A DNA stretch of 6,420 nt from J088 sp003695505 [NCBI: Candidatus Dadabacteria bacterium] (GTDB taxonomy: Bacteria; J088). The translations under genes and the position numbers were made by a program. The notes under the pieces are model-generated. The model searched no databases, was not told where the DNA came from, and saw only the letters and a list, made by a program, of their open reading frames with translations. The stretch covers positions 1-6,420 of the forward strand of contig RFIY01000149.1 in assembly GCA_003695505.1 (NCBI GenBank). Direction: 5' to 3'. This document shows, in pieces, positions 1 to 6,420 of the stretch (position 1 is its first letter; each line of letters starts with the position of its first letter).

Positions 1-63
1 GAAACGCAGTGCGACGACTGTTCCGCCCTGTGGGATGCGGTCGAGCAACGTGGGTGCGTTCAC
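1..63 (-). CDS. Unrecognised protein, N-terminal fragment (runs off left edge)
   Basis: A reading frame opens with GTG at 63-61 and stays open to the window edge, giving 21 residues that begin MNAPTLLDRIPQGG and end in VVALRF. The GTG overlaps the stop codon of the zinc-ribbon gene as GTGA (60-63), the same junction type seen at three other places here, and this is the main reason for choosing it. An internal TTG at 48-46 is a less likely start. An AGGG (74-77) lies 10 bases upstream, a weak and somewhat distant ribosome binding site. No signal peptide or family motif is visible in so few residues, and I cannot assign a function. Its position implies co-expression with rsmE and the zinc-ribbon gene. 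Confidence 0.5.
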   Translation of the reverse strand, partial: MNAPTLLDRIPQGGTVVALRF

Positions 64-497
64 AGGTTTGAGACCCTGGGTGGCTGCTCGTGTGGTTGCG
101 AGGGGCGCGGCCGACGTGCCGCGGCGCGCCAGATGGGCGGTGTATCGAGCAGGCGCAGCACGGTGATGTCTGCGACGACGGCCAGGGCGCACGCCACCCA
201 GGTCTGCCACGCGCGTTCAACGCCCAGGGCCAGCGCCAGGGCCAGCCAGGCCAGCCACCAGACGGCGGCTTCTACCGCGAAGTCGAGCGGATCAGGTGTT
301 TGCGGTCGAACAGGCAGGCGCACGACTCTGGCGCCGGGGCCGGTATCGTCCCAGACGCTGCGCGCGGCGGCTTTCAGTGACCCGTCGCGCACCGGACCGT
401 GTGTGCTGATCAGCGTCGAGCCACAATGCGGGCAGCGCTCCGGTGGCGTCGTTACCGCGTCAGGCAGGGTGTGCCCACATTCGAGGCAGCGGGTCAC
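60..497 (-). CDS. Small zinc-ribbon protein with two predicted membrane segments, unknown function
   Basis: This 145-residue protein starts with a treble-clef or zinc-ribbon-like module: C4-x2-C7 and C22-x2-C25, each pair in a CxxC arrangement that should bind one zinc ion. A polar linker (about 30-70) follows, then two hydrophobic stretches at roughly 75-92 and 97-116, probably a membrane hairpin. The C-terminal tail (about 120-145) is rich in Pro and Arg. The start is GTG at 497-495, placed by the cysteine at residue 4 and by a GGAG site (506-509) 8 bases upstream. The start overlaps the rsmE stop as GTGA, and its own stop overlaps the next gene in the same way, so it sits inside a tightly coupled operon. 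I do not recognise a named family. The zinc site and membrane hairpin are inferred from the sequence, and function is unknown. A role linked to ribosomes or rRNA would rest only on the neighbours. Confidence 0.8.
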   Translation of the reverse strand: MTRCLECGHTLPDAVTTPPERCPHCGSTLISTHGPVRDGSLKAAARSVWDDTGPGARVVRLPVRPQTPDPLDFAVEAAVWWLAWLALALALGVERAWQTWVACALAVVADITVLRLLDTPPIWRAAARRPRPSQPHEQPPRVSNL

Positions 498-1153
498 GCG
501 GCCTGCTCCATCGTTCCAAGCGCGACCGCAACCGCCACGGGCGTCCGCAGGATCCAGCGACCAAGTCCGACACGTTGCAGACCAGCAATCTCGTCCTCGA
601 CGAAACCGCCCTCTGGGCCGATGGCGATCGCGCGAATGTCCTGGCCAAACTCGACGAGTGGTCGGCCGCCGGGTGCGCAGACGACGTGCCCCGGCGCGGT
701 CCAGTCAGCACGCAGCTCATCCCACGCCGCACAGTCGGCGAGTCGCGGAAACCATGGGTTGCCGGACTGGGCGCAGCCCGATTCCAGGATGCGCTGCCAG
801 CGGTCGACATTTGGCGGTTTCCGTGCCGCACCGGCATCGCGGCTGCGCCGCGTCAGCATCGGCAGGATTTCTTCGGCGCCCAGTTCCGCGGCGCGACGCA
901 GGCTTTCTTCGTTCGATTCGCGGCTGCCCAGTCCGATCGCGACACGGATGCCGGATGGCCTGAACCGTTCGATGCATTCGATTTCGACCTGATGGTCTCC
1001 ACGCCAGATGCCGCGTGCACGTGTGCCCTGGCCGTCGATGATTCCCACCGCGCGGCCGGGTCGTTCACGTCGCACCGATCGGAGATGGCGAACTTCGGCC
1101 TCGGTCAGCAGCGCAACATGCTCACCGATGGTTTCGGCAATCAACCAGGACAT
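494..1153 (-). CDS. rsmE: RsmE-family 16S rRNA (uracil-1498-N3)-methyltransferase, divergent and short
   Basis: This 219-residue SPOUT-superfamily protein most resembles RsmE, which uses S-adenosylmethionine to methylate N3 of U1498 in 16S rRNA of the 30S subunit. Family marks are a PUA-like N-terminal part with RHLRSVRR (22-29), an ELGAEEILPM segment (90-99) that matches the usual ELGV..I.P stretch, the SAM-knot motif IAIGPEGGF (176-184), and LGRWILRTPVA (197-207) near the C-terminus where family members usually read LG.RILR.ETA. Length is about 20-30 residues below the common 240-250, and several conserved positions differ (the ERS after the ILP segment, the Glu of RTETA, here Pro). The family call is firm; the exact target base is inferred. 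The ATG at 1153 has a modest GGAAG (1158-1162) close upstream. It follows prmA by 67 bases and overlaps the zinc-ribbon gene by GTGA. Confidence 0.85.
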   Translation of the reverse strand: MSWLIAETIGEHVALLTEAEVRHLRSVRRERPGRAVGIIDGQGTRARGIWRGDHQVEIECIERFRPSGIRVAIGLGSRESNEESLRRAAELGAEEILPMLTRRSRDAGAARKPPNVDRWQRILESGCAQSGNPWFPRLADCAAWDELRADWTAPGHVVCAPGGRPLVEFGQDIRAIAIGPEGGFVEDEIAGLQRVGLGRWILRTPVAVAVALGTMEQAA

Positions 1154-1185
1154 CGTGCTTCCATTCTATCGCGTCTGGTCTCGGT

Positions 1186-1200
1186 TGCCCGGAGCGGGCA
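1186..1200 (-). other. Short perfect hairpin between prmA and rsmE
   Basis: TGCCCG (1186-1191), a 3-base loop, then CGGGCA (1195-1200) form a perfect 6-bp GC-rich stem in the 67-base gap. No run of U follows on the minus-strand transcript, so it is not a standard intrinsic terminator. It could be a stability or processing element, or chance in GC-rich DNA. Role unknown. Confidence 0.3.
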
Positions 1201-1220
1201 CGGCGGTGGTGGGATCGGCG

Positions 1221-2174
1221 TCAGATACGCTCGAAGACCAGCGCGCACCAGTCGTCTTCGTGCAGGGCGCCGACGAACGTGAGTGGGCCATCGAGGAATT
1301 CGTCCTTGATCCAGGCGCCCTGGTTGCGAAGCAGTCCGCTTAGAATCAGCACCCCATCGGGCGCCAGGCGGTCGATCAGGTGTTGCTTGTTGGCGAGCAG
1401 GGTCTCGGCGACGATGTTGGCGATCACGACATCGAAACGTTCGATCAGGTCTTCGAGGTGTTCGTCGCTGATTTCGACCTGTTTTTTCATGCTGTTGCGC
1501 GCGACATTGTTGGTTGCCGACGCGACGGCCTGGGCATCGACGTCGATGCCGAGCACGCGCGGAACCCCCAGGCGGCCGGCGGCCAGCGCGAGGATGCCCG
1601 AGCCGGTACCGACGTCAAGCAACGAAAACACCTTGCGTGGGGGCCGGTCGTCGGACGGGAACAGAACTTCGGATTCGAGGGCGCGGATGCACAGTTTTGT
1701 GCTGGGGTGTTTTCCGGTGCCGAATGCGATGCCCGGATCGAGGATCACCGGCGTAATACCCGGGGGGACTGGGCCACTTTCCCAGGACGGACGTACCATG
1801 ATCCGTTCCGAAATCTGAATCGGCTGAAAAAACTTTTTCCAGCTGACGTTCCAGTCGGCCACTTCCGGCGTGGACTGGTCGAGAACGGGTGGCTCGCTGA
1901 GTGGAAAGAGCGTGGCGACTTCGTCGAGATAGGTGTGCAGCCGCGCTTCGAGGTGCGCAAATTCGTCGGTGGGAAAGTAGGCCCGCACCCAGAGCCAGCC
2001 CATCCGGCGGCGATCGTAGAAGCGATCTCCAGGCGCCACGTCTTCGATGACGACACCGTTGCTGCCCTCGTCAATCAGAAAATTCGCGATCGCCTCGACC
2101 AGCTCGGGCGGGGTGCACAGGCTGATTTCGATCCATTGCGGGGACTCGATGACGGGTTGAGCATCTTGCGACAT
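1221..2174 (-). CDS. prmA: Ribosomal protein L11 methyltransferase PrmA
   Basis: PrmA uses S-adenosylmethionine to trimethylate amino groups of ribosomal protein L11 in the cytoplasm. The 317-residue length is close to the usual 290-300. The N-terminal L11-recognition domain spans roughly 1-100 and includes the opening WIEISL (14-19). A linker DWNVSWKKFF (107-116) to VRPSW (127-131) carries the typical DW..W...F.P pattern. The class I methyltransferase domain follows, with DPGIAFGTGKHPST (146-159), the SAM-binding LDVGTGSGILALAA (186-199), the acidic GIDVDAQAV (209-217), and NIVAETLL (253-260), the PrmA version of the N[IL].A..L catalytic-loop motif. The start is ATG at 2174, with GGAG (2182-2185) 7 bases upstream. 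A candidate promoter and a leader hairpin lie in front of it, so it may begin its own transcription unit with rsmE and the two genes beyond. Assignment is secure. Confidence 0.97.
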   Translation of the reverse strand: MSQDAQPVIESPQWIEISLCTPPELVEAIANFLIDEGSNGVVIEDVAPGDRFYDRRRMGWLWVRAYFPTDEFAHLEARLHTYLDEVATLFPLSEPPVLDQSTPEVADWNVSWKKFFQPIQISERIMVRPSWESGPVPPGITPVILDPGIAFGTGKHPSTKLCIRALESEVLFPSDDRPPRKVFSLLDVGTGSGILALAAGRLGVPRVLGIDVDAQAVASATNNVARNSMKKQVEISDEHLEDLIERFDVVIANIVAETLLANKQHLIDRLAPDGVLILSGLLRNQGAWIKDEFLDGPLTFVGALHEDDWCALVFERI

Positions 2175-2197
2175 GCGTGCGCTCCAGTACAGGGCCG

Positions 2198-2217
2198 GGT
2201 CTGCCGATCCGCAGACC
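2198..2217 (-). promoter_or_regulatory. Hairpin in the predicted prmA 5' leader
   Basis: GGTCTGC (2198-2204) and GCAGACC (2211-2217) pair perfectly as a 7-bp stem around a 6-base loop. In the minus-strand transcript the stem ends 23 bases before the prmA ATG and lies upstream of the GGAG ribosome binding site (2182-2185). No U-run follows, so it does not look like an intrinsic terminator. It might be a protein-binding or mRNA-stability element, or a palindromic operator in DNA. Only the inverted repeat itself is observed; the role is inference. Confidence 0.4.
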
Positions 2218-2253
2218 GCCGACCGGGGATTCTCGCGTTTTGGTGAAACCTAT

Positions 2254-2283
2254 ATGTTAGCAAGACGGGGGCGATGCAGTCCA
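2254..2283 (-). promoter_or_regulatory. Candidate sigma-70 type promoter for prmA
   Basis: On the minus strand an extended -10, TGC-TAACAT (hexamer at 2254-2259, TG at 2261-2262), lies 18 bases from TGGACT (2278-2283), which matches four of six bases of TTGACA. The local sequence is more A/T-rich than its surroundings. A start near 2247 would give a leader of about 70 bases that includes the 2198-2217 hairpin. It is the best promoter-like element in the window and sits at the boundary between the polysaccharide genes and the ribosome-modification genes. Confidence 0.4.
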
Positions 2284-2306
2284 CAATCTTGCACATGGTC
2301 GAACGA

Positions 2307-3356
2307 TTATGTGCCGTTACGGTCCAGTTCGTCGAGATCGGCACGCATCATATCAGCGACCAGATCTGCAAAACCGTAGCGCGGCGCCCAGCCCAGCAAT
2401 TCGCGCGCCTTGCTCGCATCTCCAACCAGAACATCGACCTCGGTCGGCCGGAAGTAGCGGGGGTCGACGCGTACGACGATGTCTCCGGTGTCCGTGCGAC
2501 GTCCGATCTCGTCACGACCACTGCCTTCCCAGACGATCTCGATCTCGACGAAGCGAAAGGCGGCTTCAGCGAATTCCCGGACGGTATGGGCCTCGCCTGT
2601 TGCCAGCACGTAATCCGACGGGATGTCGGCCTGGACGATGCGCCACATGCCTTCGACGTAATCCCGTGCGTGGCCCCAGTCCCGCCGTGCGTCGAGATTT
2701 CCAAGGAACAGCTCTCGCTGCCGGCCCCGTGCAATCCGGGCGACCGCGCGGGTGATTTTGCGGGTTACGAAGGTCTCGCCGCGAATCGGCGACTCGTGGT
2801 TGAAGAGAATGCCGTTCGAGGCGTGCATCCCATACGCTTCACGGTAATTCACCGTAATCCAGTAGGCGTAGAGCTTGGCGGCGGCGTAGGGCGAACGTGG
2901 CTGGAACGGCGTGTGCTCATTCTGCGGAATCTCGGGGCTGTTGCCGTAGAGTTCGCTGGTTGATGCCTGGTAAAAACGGGTCGTTTCGGTCAGGCCAAGA
3001 ATGCGCATCGCCTCGAGCAGGCGCAGGGTGCCGAGGGCGTCCGCATTGGCGGTGTATTCCGGTGTTTCGAATGAGACGCGGACATGGCTTTGTGCCGCAA
3101 GGTTGTAGATTTCGTCCGGCCGCACCTCCTGGACGATGCGAATCAGATTGGTCGCGTCGGTCAGGTCTCCGTAGTGCAGGAAAAATCGTGCGCCAGGTTC
3201 ATGTGGATCCTGATAGAGGTGGTCGATCCGGGCTGTATTGAACGACGACGAGCGCCGCTTGATGCCGTGAACCGTATAGCCTTTTTCCAGCAACAGTTCG
3301 GCAAGATAGGCGCCGTCCTGGCCGGTGACGCCGGTGATCAGGGCAACCTTGCTCAT
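2307..3356 (-). CDS. gmd: GDP-mannose 4,6-dehydratase
   Basis: Gmd converts GDP-D-mannose to GDP-4-dehydro-6-deoxy-D-mannose, the branch point to GDP-L-fucose, GDP-D-rhamnose and GDP-perosamine, in the cytoplasm. The protein is an extended short-chain dehydrogenase of 349 residues, normal for the family. It shows the NADP-binding GVTGQDG (9-15), the GDLTD stretch (63-67), NLAAQSHV (85-92), the active-site set T133/E135 in STSELYG and Y157/K161 in YAAAK, the family signature [14 protein letters not shown] (187-200), [10 protein letters not shown] (225-234) and [11 protein letters not shown] (298-308). The frame is open upstream to 3455, but ATG 3356 is chosen because MSKVALITG aligns with family starts and AGGAG (3364-3368) lies 7 bases upstream. 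It overlaps the manA stop as ATGA (3353-3356). The enzyme that consumes its product is outside the window, so the final sugar is unknown. Confidence 0.97.
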   Translation of the reverse strand: MSKVALITGVTGQDGAYLAELLLEKGYTVHGIKRRSSSFNTARIDHLYQDPHEPGARFFLHYGDLTDATNLIRIVQEVRPDEIYNLAAQSHVRVSFETPEYTANADALGTLRLLEAMRILGLTETTRFYQASTSELYGNSPEIPQNEHTPFQPRSPYAAAKLYAYWITVNYREAYGMHASNGILFNHESPIRGETFVTRKITRAVARIARGRQRELFLGNLDARRDWGHARDYVEGMWRIVQADIPSDYVLATGEAHTVREFAEAAFRFVEIEIVWEGSGRDEIGRRTDTGDIVVRVDPRYFRPTEVDVLVGDASKARELLGWAPRYGFADLVADMMRADLDELDRNGT

Positions 3357-4345
3357 CGGGAAGCTCCTGGCTTGTTCGTGGCCGCATGTTTCGATTCGTT
3401 TCCATTGGCGGGTCTCCGGCAGCCCTCCGGTCGAGGAGTTGCGATGGCCCAACATCCGGCATCGAGCGTGATGCGGTTCGACGGTGGTACCAGGAATGTC
3501 GTGCCGACCGGTTCGTTGTCTCCGCTGTCGAGCCGTGTCACGATCTGGCAGACGTCGGCGACGTTTCTATACGTCTCTTCGTGATCGGCGTGATGCAGGA
3601 AGCAGTGATAAGGTGGCATTTCGGTGACGAGCGCATCCGTTTCACTGTCGATGTCCAGCCAGCGTCGCCACGATGGATTCGCGGCTGCCGTGTCGCTGAC
3701 GTCTCGGGCTCGGTCGAGGTGAATCGGACGGCCGCGACCAAAATCGTAGATGCGGTAGGTCAGGTCCGAGCGCTGCTGGACTTCGTAGAGGATGATGCCG
3801 GGTCCGATCGTGTGAATCGTGCCCGCCGGGACGTCGATCACCGACCCCCGGCGAACGGGTACGGGTTCGAGCAGGTCCAGGATCGCCGGCGAATCGAATG
3901 CGTCGATCAACCCGTCGGACGGGTTGGCGCGTGCGCCGTGGTAGACGACGGCATCCGGGGCGGCTTCAAGCACCAGCCACGATTCCGTCTTGCCGCGCCC
4001 TCCGGGTCCACCCTCGACGGCGCGTGCGTAGGTATCGGAGGGGTGTACCTGGACCGAAGGGGCCTCACGGGTGTCGATCAGCTTGATGACAATCGGCAGC
4101 TCCGGTCCACAGGCCGCGACGAGCGGTTGGCCGAGCATGCCTTCGGGGTCGGCAGCGATCCATTCAGCCAGCGTGCGCTGCTGACCGTCGTCTGCCGTCG
4201 CCACGGAATCCGCAGCGGCGCACCAGATTTCGCCGACGGGTCCGTCGATGTCGATGCCAAGCATCGACACGAGCCGTCGCCCACCCCAGACACGAGGCAC
4301 AGCGCGCGGTAAAAGCTGAACGGTGCGACCGAGCGGGCGACTCAC
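3353..4345 (-). CDS. manA: Class I mannose-6-phosphate isomerase
   Basis: ManA interconverts fructose-6-phosphate and mannose-6-phosphate, the entry to GDP-mannose. This is the short cupin-type class I enzyme (330 residues, like Bacillus forms), not the two-domain AlgA/ManC type. Visible marks are PRVWGGRRL (17-25) near the N-terminus, the zinc ligands Q99 and H101 in VQVHPSD, E121 in GKTESW, and H178 in PAGTIHTIG (173-181), then [19 protein letters not shown] (187-205), which is typical of the short class. The start is GTG 4345: the frame has no other ATG/GTG/TTG before an upstream stop, and the RVWGG motif excludes the next Met (residue 28). No clear ribosome binding site precedes it. About 26 polar residues at the C-terminus (PRPEGCRR onward) look like an extension beyond the fold and overlap the gmd ribosome binding site. 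It sits 63 bases after the CapD-like gene and is coupled to gmd by ATGA, supplying that enzyme's pathway. Confidence 0.93.
   Translation of the reverse strand: MSRPLGRTVQLLPRAVPRVWGGRRLVSMLGIDIDGPVGEIWCAAADSVATADDGQQRTLAEWIAADPEGMLGQPLVAACGPELPIVIKLIDTREAPSVQVHPSDTYARAVEGGPGGRGKTESWLVLEAAPDAVVYHGARANPSDGLIDAFDSPAILDLLEPVPVRRGSVIDVPAGTIHTIGPGIILYEVQQRSDLTYRIYDFGRGRPIHLDRARDVSDTAAANPSWRRWLDIDSETDALVTEMPPYHCFLHHADHEETYRNVADVCQIVTRLDSGDNEPVGTTFLVPPSNRITLDAGCWAIATPRPEGCRRPANGNESKHAATNKPGASR
3364..3368 (-). promoter_or_regulatory. Ribosome binding site fixing the gmd start
   Basis: AGGAG on the minus strand sits 7 bases before ATG 3356, inside the last codons of manA. It is the strongest Shine-Dalgarno site in the window and supports the 349-residue Gmd over the 382-residue version that would start at 3455 inside manA. 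Confidence 0.75.
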
Positions 4346-4408
4346 GCAGCGGAAATGGGGTGCAAAGAAATCATTCGTTGTATTCTAGCCGCGTGCGCAA
4401 GAGATGCG

Positions 4409-6276
<1,868 letters not shown>

Positions 6277-6280
<4 letters not shown>

Positions 6281-6420
6281 GCGGTGGACTCCGCAGATGG
6301 ATGTGGCGGTGGCTCGTCCGATCTGGCGACCAGGTACAGACAGTGCCCGATCATCACAAACCAGAAAATGGCCGGTTCGCCGTCAAAAAAATTCGTTTCC
6401 GCCAGACCCGTGACGAAGAA
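6277..6420 (-). CDS. Probable O-antigen ligase/polymerase-family membrane protein, C-terminal end
   Basis: An open frame enters from the right edge and ends in TGA at 6279-6277, giving the last 47 residues of a protein. It reads FFVTGLAETNFFDGEPAIFW, then a hydrophobic stretch FVMIGHCLYLVA, then a short polar Pro-rich tail. The pattern of a GL.E.N..D.E.A..FW segment followed by a final membrane helix is typical of the C-terminus of O-antigen ligase/Wzy-like (Wzy_C superfamily) proteins, which join or polymerise glycan repeat units at the outer face of the inner membrane. With only the tail visible, ligase and polymerase cannot be told apart. Its stop overlaps the start of the CapD-like gene as GTGA, so the two are probably translated together. 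Confidence 0.65.

Noticed and set aside
1163-1168. TAGAAT as a -10 element for rsmE
   Set aside because: It sits about 10 bases from the ATG, overlaps the probable ribosome binding region, and has no -35 match at the right distance.
443-1282. Plus-strand open frames opposite rsmE (279 codons) and, at 133-963, across rsmE and the zinc-ribbon gene (276 codons)
   Set aside because: The first is codon-aligned antisense to rsmE; the second is an Arg/Ser/Pro-rich frame typical of GC-rich off-frame translation. Neither has domain motifs.
1380-2246. Long plus-strand open frame opposite prmA (288 codons)
   Set aside because: It is codon-aligned with prmA on the other strand; such frames stay open because TTA, CTA and TCA codons are rare in GC-rich genes. 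It has no recognisable protein motifs.
2274-2963. Plus-strand open frame opposite gmd (229 codons)
   Set aside because: It is codon-aligned antisense to gmd, which is unmistakable on the minus strand.
3357-3455. N-terminal extension of Gmd starting at 3455
   Set aside because: The 33 extra residues lie inside manA, do not resemble Gmd, and the strong AGGAG site points to ATG 3356.
3386-4312. Long plus-strand open frame opposite manA (308 codons)
   Set aside because: It is also codon-aligned with the minus-strand gene, whose zinc-ligand motifs are intact. It is a composition artefact.
4382-4400. Possible promoter in the gap before manA (TAGAAT with TTGCGC)
   Set aside because: The spacing is only 7 bases, and no acceptable -35 lies 16-18 bases upstream of TAGAAT.

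Overview
The window reads as a compact, high-GC chromosomal segment from a Gram-negative bacterium. The support is strong G/C preference at third codon positions, an apparent O-antigen ligase tail, and an LPS/capsule-type nucleotide-sugar gene set. The phylum cannot be fixed from sequence alone. A proteobacterium is the default guess. The short class I mannose-6-phosphate isomerase and the prmA-rsmE pairing are also compatible with other Gram-negative phyla such as Planctomycetota. All supported genes lie on the minus strand, so transcription runs from right (6420) to left (1).

Right part (6420 to 2307) is surface-polysaccharide biosynthesis. It contains the C-terminal end of a probable O-antigen ligase/polymerase-type membrane protein, a membrane-anchored WbpM/CapD-type UDP-sugar 4,6-dehydratase, a class I mannose-6-phosphate isomerase (ManA), and GDP-mannose 4,6-dehydratase (Gmd). 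ManA makes mannose-6-phosphate, and Gmd uses GDP-mannose two steps later. The intervening phosphomannomutase and GDP-mannose pyrophosphorylase are not here, nor is the enzyme that would turn the Gmd product into fucose, rhamnose or perosamine. The CapD-like enzyme would feed a separate UDP-HexNAc branch (QuiNAc, FucNAc or bacillosamine type).

Left part (2174 to 1) is translation-apparatus modification plus unknowns. It contains PrmA (ribosomal protein L11 methyltransferase), a divergent and short RsmE-family 16S rRNA uridine methyltransferase, a small zinc-ribbon protein with two predicted membrane segments, and the first 21 codons of an unrecognised gene that leaves the window. The two parts are separated by a 131-base gap that holds a candidate sigma-70 promoter and a 7-bp hairpin in the prmA leader.

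Four of the seven gene junctions are 4-base start/stop overlaps (6277-6280, 3353-3356, 494-497, 60-63), which suggests translational coupling. The other gaps are 63, 131 and 67 bases, and no stretch over 300 bases lacks a gene. I saw no RNA gene, CRISPR array, insertion sequence or phage element. The content is mostly ordinary housekeeping and envelope biosynthesis. The least-explained items are the zinc-ribbon/membrane protein coupled to rsmE, the divergent RsmE, and the prmA leader hairpin.
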